Shown here piece by piece: positions 45,971 to 55,025 of a stretch of DNA of 64,000 bases; position 1 is the first letter of the stretch; every line of letters begins with the position of its first letter. The translations under genes and the position numbers were made by a program. The notes beneath the pieces were generated by a model. It did not search any database, was not told the DNA's origin, and worked only from the letters and a program-made list of their open reading frames with translations. This DNA is from Sphingobium wenxiniae (GTDB lineage: Bacteria; Pseudomonadota; Alphaproteobacteria; Sphingomonadales; Sphingomonadaceae), in assembly GCF_007830065.1 (NCBI RefSeq), contig NZ_VLKK01000008.1:62001-126000 (forward strand), given 5' to 3'.

Positions 45971-46288
45971 ATGCCGAAGCTGATTGTGGTCAACCGGGAG
46001 GGCAAGGAGCAGGCCGTCGATGGCGCCGCCGGCCTGTCGGTCATGGAAATCATCCGGGACAATGGCTTCGACGAACTTCTGGCGCTGTGCGGCGGCTGCT
46101 GCTCCTGCGCGACCTGCCATGTCTATGTCGACCCGGCCTTCGCGGACAAGCTGCCGGACATGAGCGAGGATGAGAACGACCTGCTCGACAGCTCCGACGA
46201 ACGCAATGAACAGAGCCGTTTGTCCTGCCAGATCCAATTCTCCGACGATCTCGACGGAATGCGCGTCACCATCGCGCCGGAGGATTGA
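45971..46288 (+). CDS. [2Fe-2S] ferredoxin (adrenodoxin type)
   Basis: A 105-residue ferredoxin of the vertebrate/putidaredoxin type. Cluster ligands are Cys40, Cys46, Cys49 ([12 protein letters not shown]) and Cys86 (SRLSCQIQ), with an acidic surface around [11 protein letters not shown]. It transfers electrons, for example to a cytochrome P450 or other oxygenase. No partner reductase or P450 is in the window. A hairpin follows the gene. Confidence 0.93.
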   Translation: MPKLIVVNREGKEQAVDGAAGLSVMEIIRDNGFDELLALCGGCCSCATCHVYVDPAFADKLPDMSEDENDLLDSSDERNEQSRLSCQIQFSDDLDGMRVTIAPED

Positions 46289-46294
46289 TAACGA

Positions 46295-46327
46295 AGCAGG
46301 GCGGACGCTGCATAAGCCCGCCCTGCT
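46295..46327 (+). terminator. Hairpin after the ferredoxin gene
   Basis: AGCAGGGCGG (46295-46304) and CCGCCCTGCT (46318-46327) are perfect 10-bp arms with a 13-base loop, 7 bases after the stop. No T-run, so termination may need other factors. Confidence 0.6.
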
Positions 46328-46420
46328 GCGACCGGAACATTCAAGCCGGCCGTTCACGGTCAACGACTCGGAGCCGCTCCGCTCGATGGGAAACGCTCTG
46401 AGTCTCGCTTCCCGACTCTA

Positions 46421-47179
46421 TTATGGCCTCACCCGTAATGTCGCGCTCGGCGCGTCGGCGGTCATCGGTGTCACTTTCCACACGATCCGCTTGCCCTGCG
46501 GCGTGTCCTGCGCGCCGTCCTCCTGATTCTGCGCCACGATCTCGGCGTCCGTCGTCAGCGTGAAGGTGCCGTCCAGCGCCTTGGCCGCGTCGTCGCCTGA
46601 GCCGCCCATGGACGGCCCCTGGCTCTTGTCGTAGCTGGTGGAAAAGCCCGGCGCCTTCACCCGCACCCGGTCCGCCCCGCGCAGTTCCACTGCGACGAAG
46701 GGCAACACGATCTGCGCGTCCGTGTTGAAGGGAAAGAGGAAGGCATGGTCCAGCCTGCCGCTGATCGCATAGTCGATCTCGAACTTGTGATCGCCCAGAT
46801 AGCGGGCTGCGCGAAATCCCTTCTCCTTCGCCAGCGCGGTGGCAATCGCCTGCATCTTCGCATCGTCGCCAGCATCCTTGCGGTTGGCGAAGGATTGTTC
46901 CGCCGCTCCGTCCTTGATCCGCCAGACCCGCGCCGTCCGGTAGACGCTGTCCTGCGTCGTGGGGGCCACGCCATCGTCGTCCGATTCGTCGCCCAGCCCG
47001 TCCGGTCCCGGCAAATCCTTGCCAAGGTCCGACGCGATGATCTCCCCCTTGTAGGTGAAGGTGAAGCTGCGATCGGCGTGGATGTCGAGCGTGGAATCGA
47101 ACTTGCCCGGCGTCACCAGGCAAGCGGACAGCAGCAGCGCGGCGGAAAGCGCCGTCACGGCGCGCAACAGAACGGACAT
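46421..47179 (-). CDS. Putative lipoprotein of unknown function
   Basis: A 252-residue exported protein. The lipobox is LLLSAC near residue 20 after a hydrophobic signal. Mature sequence: FTYKGEIIASDLGKD near the N terminus, a helical middle (AIATALAKEKGFRAARY) and a beta-rich end. No family is recognised. ATG at 47179 (MSVLLRAV) is preferred to the TTG at 47185. It follows rlmB by 27 bases on the same strand. Confidence 0.75.
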   Translation of the reverse strand: MSVLLRAVTALSAALLLSACLVTPGKFDSTLDIHADRSFTFTYKGEIIASDLGKDLPGPDGLGDESDDDGVAPTTQDSVYRTARVWRIKDGAAEQSFANRKDAGDDAKMQAIATALAKEKGFRAARYLGDHKFEIDYAISGRLDHAFLFPFNTDAQIVLPFVAVELRGADRVRVKAPGFSTSYDKSQGPSMGGSGDDAAKALDGTFTLTTDAEIVAQNQEDGAQDTPQGKRIVWKVTPMTADAPSATLRVRP

Positions 47180-47206
47180 GGTCAAATCCCTGTTATTCCT
47201 CTGCCG

Positions 47207-47950
47207 CTACCGGCTGGCGGCGGCATAGAGGGCAATGGCCGCGGCATTGGAGACATTGAGGCTCTCCATGCGCGGACTGATCGGCAGTTTAGCCAGAATA
47301 TCGCAATGCGCCATGCTGTTATGCCGCAGCCCTTCGCCTTCGGCCCCCAGCACCAAGGCCACCCGCGATTCGCCGATCGCTTCGCCCAGCGCGGTATCGG
47401 CCTCGCCATCCAGGCCGATGCGCCAATAGCCCGCCTCGGCGATCTCATCCAGCGCGCGGGCGAGATTCACGACGCGCACCCACGGCACGATCTCCAGCGC
47501 TCCCGAAGCCGCCCGCGCCAGGACGCCCGATTCGGGCGGCGCATGCCGGTCCTGGGTCACGATGCAGAGCGCGTCGAACGCTGCCGCCGAACGCAATATC
47601 GCGCCCACATTATGCGGGTCCGTCACCTGATCCAGCACCAGCACGGGCCGCCTGTCGTCCTGCCCGGCCTCCAGCGCGTCGCCCAGCCACACATCGTCGA
47701 GCGGCTCGACTTCGGCGACCACGCCCTGATGCGGCGCATCGGCGGGCACCATCCGCCCCAGATCCGCCACGTCGGCATAGACGATGGGCAGCACCGGCGG
47801 CAGCTCCAGCGCATTGAGCATCTCGCGCGTGCCCCATATCTTGCGCACCACGCGATCCGGATTGGCCAGCGCTGCGATCACGGCGTGACGCCCGTAAAAG
47901 CGCGGATAGTTGCCCTTGTGCCCCGTCGGGCGATGACCTCTTTTCTTCAT
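47207..47950 (-). CDS. rlmB: 23S rRNA (guanosine-2'-O)-methyltransferase RlmB (TrmH family)
   Basis: A 247-residue SPOUT methyltransferase. N-terminal substrate domain FYGRHAVIAALANP; C-terminal knot motifs DQVTDPHNVGAILRSAAAF, VLGAEGEGLR and SLNVSNAAAIALY. It methylates G2251 in the peptidyl-transferase region of 23S rRNA. It lies 99 bases from the divergent tRNA-Tyr gene and is followed by a lipoprotein gene. Confidence 0.93.
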   Translation of the reverse strand: MKKRGHRPTGHKGNYPRFYGRHAVIAALANPDRVVRKIWGTREMLNALELPPVLPIVYADVADLGRMVPADAPHQGVVAEVEPLDDVWLGDALEAGQDDRRPVLVLDQVTDPHNVGAILRSAAAFDALCIVTQDRHAPPESGVLARAASGALEIVPWVRVVNLARALDEIAEAGYWRIGLDGEADTALGEAIGESRVALVLGAEGEGLRHNSMAHCDILAKLPISPRMESLNVSNAAAIALYAAASR

Positions 47951-48049
47951 GTCGCGCTCTTTTCACGGGAAGCATTGACAGGCAAGCCTCCTTTCGTCAT
48001 TGAGCGCCCTCCAACCGGATTGGGGCACCCCCGAAACGGTCAGGCGACT

Positions 48050-48136
48050 GGACAGGTGGCCGAGTGGTTAAAGGCAGCAGACTGTAAATCTGCCCGGGTT
48101 TCCCGTACGCTGGTTCGAATCCAGCCCTGTCCACCA
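48050..48136 (+). tRNA. tRNA-Tyr (GTA)
   Basis: An 87-base tRNA with acceptor arms GGACAGG/CCTGTCC, encoded CCA end, anticodon loop CTGTAAA (anticodon GTA) between GCAGA/TCTGC stems, and a long class II variable arm (CCGGGTTTCCCG), all typical of tRNA-Tyr. A TTGACA at 47975-47980 is a possible -35 box. Confidence 0.97.
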
Positions 48137-48277
48137 TTTTCTGCCAGCCACTGATGCACGGCGTCAGAGCCGTTGTCCGAATGGATGGCGCTCCGCGCTC
48201 CGCAGGCGGCGCACAGCCCGGCGCGCGCCGCAAGAATATCCGCGTCGCAATCCAAAACAGGCCATGAGCCGGTAGAA

Positions 48278-48304
48278 GGGGGCAGACGCCAACCGGCTGC
48301 CCCC
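48278..48304 (-). terminator. Hairpin downstream of the aminotransferase gene
   Basis: GGGGGCAG (48278-48285) and CTGCCCCC (48297-48304) are perfect 8-bp arms, 18 bases after the aminotransferase stop on the minus strand. Short T-rich sequence (TTCT) follows. Confidence 0.65.
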
Positions 48305-48321
48305 GACCGACGGTTTCGCTC

Positions 48322-49524
48322 TTATCTAAGCGCGGCGCAGGCTTCCTGAATCCGGGTGCATGCCTTTTTCAGCGTTTCTTCCGAGGTCGCATAGCTGATG
48401 CGGAAGGCGGGCGAGAGGCCGAAGGCCGCACCATGCACCGCCGCAACCCGCGCTTCGTCGAGGAAATAGCCGATCAGCGCTTCGTCGCTATCGATCAGTT
48501 GCCCTTTGGGCGTGGTCTTGCCGATCACGCCGCTGGCGTCGGGATAGACGTAGAAAGCGCCTTCGGGCGTCGGGCAATCGAGGCCCGGTGCGTCGTTCAG
48601 CATGGCGACGACCATGTCGCGGCGCTTCCGGAAGGCGGCGTTGCGTTCCTCCAGGAAGTCCTGATCGCCGGTCAGCGCGGCGACGGCTGCCGCCTGGCTG
48701 ATCGAGCAGGGATTGGAGGTCGACTGCGACTGGAGCTTGCCCATCGCCTTGATGATCCATTCCGGCCCGCCCGCGAAACCGATGCGCCAGCCGGTCATGG
48801 AGAATGCCTTGGAGCAGCCATTGACCGTCAGCGTGCGCTCATACAGGTCCGGGCACACCTGCGCGATGGTCGCAAAGGGCGTGGGCGCATACCAGACATG
48901 CTCATACATGTCGTCGGTCATCACCAGCACATGGCGGTGGCGCAGCAGCACGTCGCCCAGCGCCCTCAGTTCATCCGCCGAATAGGCCGCGCCCGACGGG
49001 TTGGAGGGCGAGTTGAGGATGATCCATTTGGTCCGGGGCGTGATCGCGGCTTCGAGCTGCGCCGCGGTGATCTTGTAACCCTGGCTCGCGGGCGCTTCGA
49101 TGAAGACCGGCGTGCCGCCCGCGAAGTTCACGATGTCGGGGTAGCTCACCCAATAGGGCGCGGGGATGATGACTTCGTCGCCCGCGTCCACGGTCGCGAC
49201 CAGCGCATTGAACAACGTGTGCTTGCCGCCGGAGTTCACGCTGATCTGGCTGCGCTTGTAGACGAGGCCGTTGTCGCGCTTGAACTTGAAGGCGACCGCT
49301 TCCTTGAGGTCGGCGGTGCCGTCCACATCGGTATAGCGGGTCAGGTTGTTGCGAATCGCGGCGATACCCGCTTCCTTGACGAAGTCGGGCGTGTCGAAAT
49401 CGGGTTCGCCCGCCGACAGGCCGATCACGTCCACGCCTTCGGCTTTCAGCGCGTTGACCCGCGCGCTCATGGCGAGCGTGGCGGAGGGCTGGATACGACC
49501 GAGGGCGGCGGAAGTCTGGCTCAT
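48322..49524 (-). CDS. aspC: Aspartate aminotransferase (class I/II, PLP-dependent)
   Basis: A 400-residue fold-type I aminotransferase of the subgroup Ib found in alphaproteobacteria and Bacillus. N-terminal IQPSATLAMSARV and GLSAGEPDFDTP; the PLP lysine is in NGCSKAFSMTGWRIG; the carboxylate-binding Arg is in FRISYATS. It converts aspartate and 2-oxoglutarate to oxaloacetate and glutamate; related enzymes also use prephenate or aromatic substrates. ATG at 49524 is chosen. Confidence 0.9.
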   Translation of the reverse strand: MSQTSAALGRIQPSATLAMSARVNALKAEGVDVIGLSAGEPDFDTPDFVKEAGIAAIRNNLTRYTDVDGTADLKEAVAFKFKRDNGLVYKRSQISVNSGGKHTLFNALVATVDAGDEVIIPAPYWVSYPDIVNFAGGTPVFIEAPASQGYKITAAQLEAAITPRTKWIILNSPSNPSGAAYSADELRALGDVLLRHRHVLVMTDDMYEHVWYAPTPFATIAQVCPDLYERTLTVNGCSKAFSMTGWRIGFAGGPEWIIKAMGKLQSQSTSNPCSISQAAAVAALTGDQDFLEERNAAFRKRRDMVVAMLNDAPGLDCPTPEGAFYVYPDASGVIGKTTPKGQLIDSDEALIGYFLDEARVAAVHGAAFGLSPAFRISYATSEETLKKACTRIQEACAALR

Positions 49525-49626
49525 GGCAACAATCTTTCTGAAAAATCCCCTAGGCCCGCAAGAAAGGCGGACGGGGCGTCCCTTAATCCGCAACGGACGC
49601 AGGGGCAACCGGTGATAGGACGAAAG

Positions 49627-50259
49627 CTATCGAACCAGCGAGGCGGCCACCATGCCGCGCGCGGCGTTGCCGATGAAGAAGCCGCCTTCCAGATCGCGCG
49701 GGCGCAGGTCCGCCTCGACGGCTTCGCCCATGTCGATCAGGCTCCGGCGCAGGATGCCGGGCAACAGGCCGCGCGACAATGGCGGCGTCAGCAGCTTGTC
49801 TCCGCGTTCCACGAAGATGGTGGAAAAGCAGCCTTCGGTCAGGAAACCCTGCTCGTCGGTCAGCAACACCTCGAAGGTGCCGCCGCGCTTCAACGCATCG
49901 CGATAGAGCGACCGATCCGTCGTCTTGTGCCTGAACCGCACGTCGTCGGCGGAGGCATTGCGGGGGACGATGGCGACATGCATGATCGCCTGCGGCCAGG
50001 TGCAATGTTCCCGCACTTCGATGGCGATGGCGCCGCGCCGGGACGCCAGCAGGCGCAGGCGGCTCTTTTCGCGCAGGCGGAAGGTGGCGGCCTGAAGCTC
50101 GTTCCGCACCTCGTGCCGGTCGAACGCGAAGTCGAGCGCCTGCGCGCTGGTCTTCATCCTTTCCAGATGCAGTTCCAGCAGCCGGATGCCTTCGACCGGG
50201 TCGAAGGCCATGGTTTCCAAGAGGTCGAAGCGTCCGTCAGCCAATGCCATCGCACCCAT
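49627..50259 (-). CDS. pabC: Aminotransferase class IV, probable aminodeoxychorismate lyase
   Basis: A 210-residue PLP fold-type IV protein. N-terminal LLETMAFDPVEGIRLLELHLERM; the PLP Lys is in RFRHKTTDRSLYRDA; the C-terminal motif is TEGCFSTIFVERGDKL. It lies 24 bases after pabB, so it probably eliminates pyruvate from aminodeoxychorismate to give p-aminobenzoate for folate. It could also act on branched-chain or D-amino acids. Confidence 0.85.
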   Translation of the reverse strand: MGAMALADGRFDLLETMAFDPVEGIRLLELHLERMKTSAQALDFAFDRHEVRNELQAATFRLREKSRLRLLASRRGAIAIEVREHCTWPQAIMHVAIVPRNASADDVRFRHKTTDRSLYRDALKRGGTFEVLLTDEQGFLTEGCFSTIFVERGDKLLTPPLSRGLLPGILRRSLIDMGEAVEADLRPRDLEGGFFIGNAARGMVAASLVR

Positions 50260-50283
50260 TGCAAACCCTAAAAGCGGTAGAAG

Positions 50284-51465
50284 TCAAGCATGGGAAAGGA
50301 AGCGCCCCTTGGCCAGGCACTCCGCCCATTCGGATGCGGGGCCGGAATCCGCCACGATGCCGGACCCAAGGCCCAGCCGCCCCACGCTGCTGCCCTCTTC
50401 GACGCAAATCGTGCGGATGGCAACATTGAAGGCCGCGTCCCCTTCCGGGTCGATCCATCCGACAGAGCCGGTATAGATGCCTCGCGCAAAGGGTTCGACG
50501 GCATCGATGACCTCCATCGCCCGGACCTTCGGCGCGCCGGTGACGGAGCCGCAGGGAAACAGGACGCGCAGCACATCCACCGGCGACAGGCCCGGCAGGA
50601 TGCGGGCGCGGACGGTGGACACCATCTGATGCACGGTGGGAAAGCTTTCCACCCGGAACAGTTCGGGGACCGTGACCGTCCCGGCCTGCGACACGCGCGA
50701 GAGGTCGTTGCGCAGGAGGTCCACGATCATCAGATTTTCGGCGCGCTGCTTGGGGTCGCTCTCCAGTTCCCGCGCCAACGCCGCGTCGCGGGCCGGGTCC
50801 GCGTCGCGCGGGGCGGTGCCCTTCATGGGGCGGGCGGTCAATTGCCCCCGAACCTGCGTGAAGAAAAGCTCCGGCGAAAAGGACAATATGCTGTGCCGGC
50901 CGGTGCGGACGACCCCGCCATAACCCGCCGCCGCGCGCGGCCGGACGGCGGCGTAGAACGCCATCGGATCGCCGGGAACCTGCACGTCGCAGGGAAAGGT
51001 CAGGTTCGCCTGATAGATGTCGCCCGCCCGGATATAGTCCCGCACCCGGTCGAAGGCGCGGCGATAGGCGGCTTCGTCGATCAGCGGGCCGGGCGCGGAC
51101 AGCGCCGCAGGAGAGGGAGCGGGCAGCAGGCCCGGCAACTCGCCCGGATCGATCAGGCGGCATCCTTCGAACAGGCCGAACCACAGCAGGGGCGGTGCGC
51201 CCGGCGGCGCGCTGTCTTCCCGGCGCAGGGCGATGGGCCGCAGGCGGTCCTCCAGCGCCAGTCCGGCCTCGTAACTCAGGAAGCCGGCGGCATGGAGGCC
51301 CTGTTCCCGCGCTTCGGCAAGCCGGTCGAGCGCGGGCTGCACTTCGGCCTGGCGCTGCGCCACGATCGTCGCCACCGGATCGCGGTAGAGACGCGCGGGG
51401 GCCGCATTATGCGCACGCGCGTCATCGAACAGGGCGAAGACTTCCTGGGGGCTGGGCAAGCGCAT
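50284..51465 (-). CDS. pabB: Aminodeoxychorismate synthase component I
   Basis: A 393-residue chorismate-binding enzyme. Key motifs are SFSPELFF, RPMKGTAPRD (the catalytic Lys in KGT), NLMIVDLLRNDLSR and LFPCGSVTGAPKVRAMEVI. It uses chorismate and ammonia in the p-aminobenzoate branch of folate synthesis, with glutamine amidotransferase PabA encoded elsewhere. The pabC-like gene follows. Confidence 0.93.
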   Translation of the reverse strand: MRLPSPQEVFALFDDARAHNAAPARLYRDPVATIVAQRQAEVQPALDRLAEAREQGLHAAGFLSYEAGLALEDRLRPIALRREDSAPPGAPPLLWFGLFEGCRLIDPGELPGLLPAPSPAALSAPGPLIDEAAYRRAFDRVRDYIRAGDIYQANLTFPCDVQVPGDPMAFYAAVRPRAAAGYGGVVRTGRHSILSFSPELFFTQVRGQLTARPMKGTAPRDADPARDAALARELESDPKQRAENLMIVDLLRNDLSRVSQAGTVTVPELFRVESFPTVHQMVSTVRARILPGLSPVDVLRVLFPCGSVTGAPKVRAMEVIDAVEPFARGIYTGSVGWIDPEGDAAFNVAIRTICVEEGSSVGRLGLGSGIVADSGPASEWAECLAKGRFLSHA

Positions 51466-51543
51466 GGCGCTTCTCTTAGCAGGCTTTGGCCCGGGCGGAA
51501 GGCTCCCCTTTCGGTTCAGGCGGGCGTGATCCGGTAGGATTGA

Positions 51544-51582
51544 ATTTTCCAGGTCGTCGGGTGTTCCACCCGACCTGAAAAT
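51544..51582. repeat. Imperfect palindrome in the pabB/DUF983 divergent region
   Basis: ATTTTCcAGGTCG (51544-51556) is repeated in reverse complement in the right half (CGACCTGAAAAT to 51582), with an inner GGGT/ACCC. It may be an operator, or a small dispersed hairpin element; a trailing GCTCTAG is often seen next to such elements in sphingomonads, but this was not tested. Confidence 0.45.
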
Positions 51583-51599
51583 GCTCTAGCGCAAAATCC

Positions 51600-51983
51600 A
51601 TGACCGACAGCCAGCCGCCCCGGCCTACCGATCGCCCGTTCGGCCCCGCCTTCGCCCTTGCCGTCAGGGGACTTTGCCCGGCCTGCGGGCAGGGGAAGAT
51701 GTTCGCGCGCTATTTGAAGCCGGTCCAAGCCTGCGCCCATTGCGGGCAGCAGTGGGACGTGCATCAGGCGGACGATTTCCCGGCCTATATCGTCATCCTG
51801 CTGATGGGGCATATATTGGTGCCGCTGATGATCGAGGTGAACGCCGCCTTCGCCATTCCCTTGGGCTGGCAGGCCGCGATCTGGCCCACCCTGGCCGCGA
51901 TCCTGTGCGCCGCGCTGATCCAGCCGGTCAAGGCCGCCGTCATCGCCTTTCAGTGGACGCGGCGGATGCACGGCTTTACCTGA
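51600..51983 (+). CDS. DUF983-family membrane protein
   Basis: A 127-residue protein. Two CxxC pairs (CPACGQ and CAHCGQ) form a zinc-ribbon-like N terminus, followed by two membrane helices (about residues 62-83 and 88-108), which is the DUF983 architecture. Function unknown. It is convergent with the thioesterase gene 4 bases downstream and divergent from pabB. Confidence 0.87.
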   Translation: MTDSQPPRPTDRPFGPAFALAVRGLCPACGQGKMFARYLKPVQACAHCGQQWDVHQADDFPAYIVILLMGHILVPLMIEVNAAFAIPLGWQAAIWPTLAAILCAALIQPVKAAVIAFQWTRRMHGFT

Positions 51984-51987
51984 GCCG

Positions 51988-52425
51988 TCAGGCGGGCCGC
52001 CGCAGGAAATTGCGCTCCATCGCCTCGCGCAGTGTGTCGTCGATGACGCGGCGTCCTTCCGGGCCATGGGTCACCACCGTCGTGTCGCAGGTGGCGACGC
52101 ACACCCCCTTTTGAAATCCGGCGGAACTGATCGTCCAGCTCGTGCGGCCGATATGGCCGATGGCGCAGTGGATATCGAAGGGGTAGGGGAAATGCGCTTC
52201 CTCGATGAAGTTCAGGGAAACCGCCGCGACCAGCCAGCGCACCCCCTGTTCCTGCGGGTGGCGGCCCAGATGACGGTGAAAGCGGATGCGGGCGGTTTCG
52301 AAGATGCCGGAAATAGCCACATTGTTGATGTGGCCCATCGTATCGATGTCCTGAAAGCGCGTGTCGATGCTCGTGATGAAACTGTAGGCGTCGGGGCTGA
52401 AGCGCCAGGATTCGGGTTTTGCCAT
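51988..52425 (-). CDS. Acyl-CoA thioesterase (hotdog fold, YbgC/FadM-like)
   Basis: A 145-residue hotdog-fold thioesterase. The active-site segment is TRFQDIDTMGHINNVAISGIFETARIRFH, with the conserved Asp and the HxN loop. ATG at 52425 is chosen; the longer frame to 52569 has no family similarity. The substrate chain length is unknown. Confidence 0.85.
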   Translation of the reverse strand: MAKPESWRFSPDAYSFITSIDTRFQDIDTMGHINNVAISGIFETARIRFHRHLGRHPQEQGVRWLVAAVSLNFIEEAHFPYPFDIHCAIGHIGRTSWTISSAGFQKGVCVATCDTTVVTHGPEGRRVIDDTLREAMERNFLRRPA

Positions 52426-52617
52426 CTGCTGCTTTCCGCTGCGTGATCCTTTCGTCATACTGGCGCAAGCCGCCGATGCAATCGCGACAGGCGCATTGTC
52501 GAAGCACTGCGGCCTTTTTGACACAGCGGGCGGCAACGATCCGTTTCCGCACGGAATGATGGACTTCATGGGACTGCTTTTCTAGCCTGCGCTTCCCTTT
52601 GTCCCCGGAGCGCGCCG

Positions 52618-53868
52618 ATGCAACGATACAGCCTTGCCGCCATCTTCCTCCATTGGACCATCGCCATCCTGCTCGCCTTCCAGATCAGCGTCGGATGGGC
52701 GCTGGAAGATCTGGGCGCGCGCGGTTTCGCGTTGTTCCAGCTTCACAAGTCGGTCGGCATCACCATCCTCGTCCTGACGCTGGCGCGGATCGCGGTGCGA
52801 TATTGGAAGCCGCGCCCCGCGCCTGTGGAAGGGGGCTGGCAAGGCGCGCTGGCGAAGACGGTCCATGCGGGGCTGTATCTCTTCATGCTGGGCGCGCCGC
52901 TGACGGGCTGGGCGCTGGTGTCGACGGCCAAGGTGAAGGTGCCGACGCTGATCTTCGGCGTCATTCCTCTGCCTCATCTGCCGCTGCCGATAAGCGCGCA
53001 TGAACTGGCGGAGGGCGGGCACGGGCTGCTCGCCTGGATCGGCATCGCGCTGTTCCTGCTGCATGTCGCGGGCGCGCTCCGCCATCATGTGCTGCTACGG
53101 GACGGGCTGATCTGGCGGATGATGCCCGCGCGCTCGCCGGTGCTGCTGGTGCTGCTGCCCGCGCTGGTGCTGGGCGGGCTGGTGCTGGGGAAGGCAATCC
53201 TCCCCGCCCCGGCGCCCAAGGCAGCGGCAGCGCAACCGGCGGCGCTCAATGCCATGGATGCCATGGAGGGGGCGGAGGCGGCGCCCGCGCCGGTCGGGAA
53301 CAAGGTCGAGGCGGCGGACAATGCCGCAACGTCCGCCGCCGATAATGTCGCCGCGCCGGAAGAAACGCCCCTCGGACCGCCCCCGCCATGGGCGGTGCAG
53401 CCGGGCGGACGGATCGGCTTTTCCGTCGGCAATGGCGGTGAGACGATCAGCGGCAGCTTCTCCAGGTGGACGGCGAAGATCGCGATGGACCCCGACCATC
53501 CCGAAAGCGCCGACATCCGCGTCGACATAGACCTCGCCAGCGCAAGCGTGGGCAATGCCTATCAGGACGGGATGCTGGCGGGCGACGAGTTTTTCGGCAC
53601 GGCCGCGCATCCCTCCGCGCGCTTCGTCGCCAAGGGGGCGCAGAAGACGGGCGCAAACGGCTATCGCGCGTCCGGCACGCTGACGCTCAAAGGCGTGAGC
53701 CGTCGGCAAAGCATCCGCTTCACCCTGTCGGGCAGCGGCGACAGGCGGAAGGTCTCAGGCTCCGCCACCATCGCCCGCGCGCCCTTCGGCGTCGGGAACG
53801 GGGACAGCAGCAGCGGGCTGGACCCCAGCGTATCGGTGGATTTCAGTTTCTCCGCTGCTCGGCGGTAG
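52618..53868 (+). CDS. Cytochrome b561 fused to a YceI-like domain
   Basis: A 416-residue inner-membrane fusion. Residues 1-200 are a four-helix cytochrome b561 with heme histidines in IFLHWTIA, LHKSVG, TVHAGLY and LLHVAGALRHH. A Pro/Ala-rich linker (about 205-255) leads to a YceI lipocalin-like domain (about 260-414; SGSFSRWTAKIAMD, DEFFGTAAHPSARF, LTLKGVSRR). YceI proteins bind polyisoprenoid chains such as ubiquinone, so the fusion may join heme electron transfer to quinone binding. Separate genes are usual in E. coli. Confidence 0.9.
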   Translation: MQRYSLAAIFLHWTIAILLAFQISVGWALEDLGARGFALFQLHKSVGITILVLTLARIAVRYWKPRPAPVEGGWQGALAKTVHAGLYLFMLGAPLTGWALVSTAKVKVPTLIFGVIPLPHLPLPISAHELAEGGHGLLAWIGIALFLLHVAGALRHHVLLRDGLIWRMMPARSPVLLVLLPALVLGGLVLGKAILPAPAPKAAAAQPAALNAMDAMEGAEAAPAPVGNKVEAADNAATSAADNVAAPEETPLGPPPPWAVQPGGRIGFSVGNGGETISGSFSRWTAKIAMDPDHPESADIRVDIDLASASVGNAYQDGMLAGDEFFGTAAHPSARFVAKGAQKTGANGYRASGTLTLKGVSRRQSIRFTLSGSGDRRKVSGSATIARAPFGVGNGDSSSGLDPSVSVDFSFSAARR

Positions 53869-53920
53869 AGCTACCGGAGGGTCATGGATTTGCACCCGAA
53901 AGCATGGCATTGGCTGATCC

Positions 53921-55021
53921 ATGAACGCTGACAAACCGCAGAGCACGCGCATCGAGGACGGAGTCTTTCTCGCCCTCGTCCTGCTCGTCACCATCGCCTT
54001 TGCCTGGGTGATCGAGCCTTTCGGCGCGGCGATCCTGTGGGGCGTGATCGTGGCGATCCTGTTCGCGCCGGTGAATCAGCAACTGCTGGCGGCGATGCCG
54101 GGGCGGCGCAACGGCGCGGCGCTGCTGACGCTGCTCCTCATCCTGGCCATCGTCATCGTGCCCGCCATCGTGTTGGCCATGGCGCTGGTGCAGGAGGCCA
54201 GCTATTTTTACGGCCGCCTGCAATCGGGCCAGATCAATATCGCGGAGATATTCAATCGCTTTCAGGCCAGCCTGCCCGATTGGGCTTCGGCATGGCTGGA
54301 ACGGCTGGGCATCACCAATTTCGCCACGGTGCGGGACATGTTGACCGACGGCATCGCGTCGAGCTTCCAAACGCTCGCGGGGCAGGCGCTCTCCATCGGG
54401 CAAAGCGCCATGGGTTTCGTGCTGGCGCTGGGCGTGATGCTGTATCTCACTTTCTTCCTGCTGCGCGACGGGAGCAATCTGGTCGCGATGCTCGACAGGG
54501 CCGCGCCTCTGCGCGCCACCCCGCGCCATGCGCTGATGCAGCAGTTCGTCATCGTCGTGCGCGCGACCATCAAGGGCAGCCTGGTGGTCGCCATCGTGCA
54601 GGGGCTGATCGGCGGCATCGCTTTCTGGGCGCTGGGGATACCGGGCGCGCTGCTGTGGGGCGTGCTGATGGGATGCGCGTCCCTGTTGCCCGCCGTCGGC
54701 ACCGGCCTCGTCTGGGTGCCGGTCGCGATCTACCTGCTGGCGACCGGTGCGCTGGTGAAGGGGCTGATCCTCGTCTTTTGCGGAATCTTCGTGATCGGGA
54801 TGGTCGACAATGTGCTGCGCCCCATCCTTGTCGGGCGGGAAACGCGGATTCCCGATTATGTCGTGCTGATCACCACGCTGGGCGGGATCGAGCTGTTCGG
54901 GATCAACGGCATCATCATCGGGCCTGTGATCGCATCGCTGTTCATCGCGACGTGGAACATCGTGACGCGGATGCGCCGCCCCGGCGGGATGGAAGGGCCG
55001 CTGGCCGACGAGACGGAATAA
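53921..55021 (+). CDS. AI-2E family transporter (PerM-like)
   Basis: A 366-residue polytopic inner-membrane protein of the AI-2E/PerM family, with about seven helices and the typical long polar region around residues 60-150 and LGVMLYLTFFLLRDG. The C-terminal part includes GALLWGVLMGCASLLPAVGT and VDNVLRPILVG. Substrate is not known; the family name does not prove AI-2 export. It ends 4 bases before the convergent ABC-F gene. Confidence 0.88.
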   Translation: MNADKPQSTRIEDGVFLALVLLVTIAFAWVIEPFGAAILWGVIVAILFAPVNQQLLAAMPGRRNGAALLTLLLILAIVIVPAIVLAMALVQEASYFYGRLQSGQINIAEIFNRFQASLPDWASAWLERLGITNFATVRDMLTDGIASSFQTLAGQALSIGQSAMGFVLALGVMLYLTFFLLRDGSNLVAMLDRAAPLRATPRHALMQQFVIVVRATIKGSLVVAIVQGLIGGIAFWALGIPGALLWGVLMGCASLLPAVGTGLVWVPVAIYLLATGALVKGLILVFCGIFVIGMVDNVLRPILVGRETRIPDYVVLITTLGGIELFGINGIIIGPVIASLFIATWNIVTRMRRPGGMEGPLADETE

Positions 55022-55025
55022 GCGC

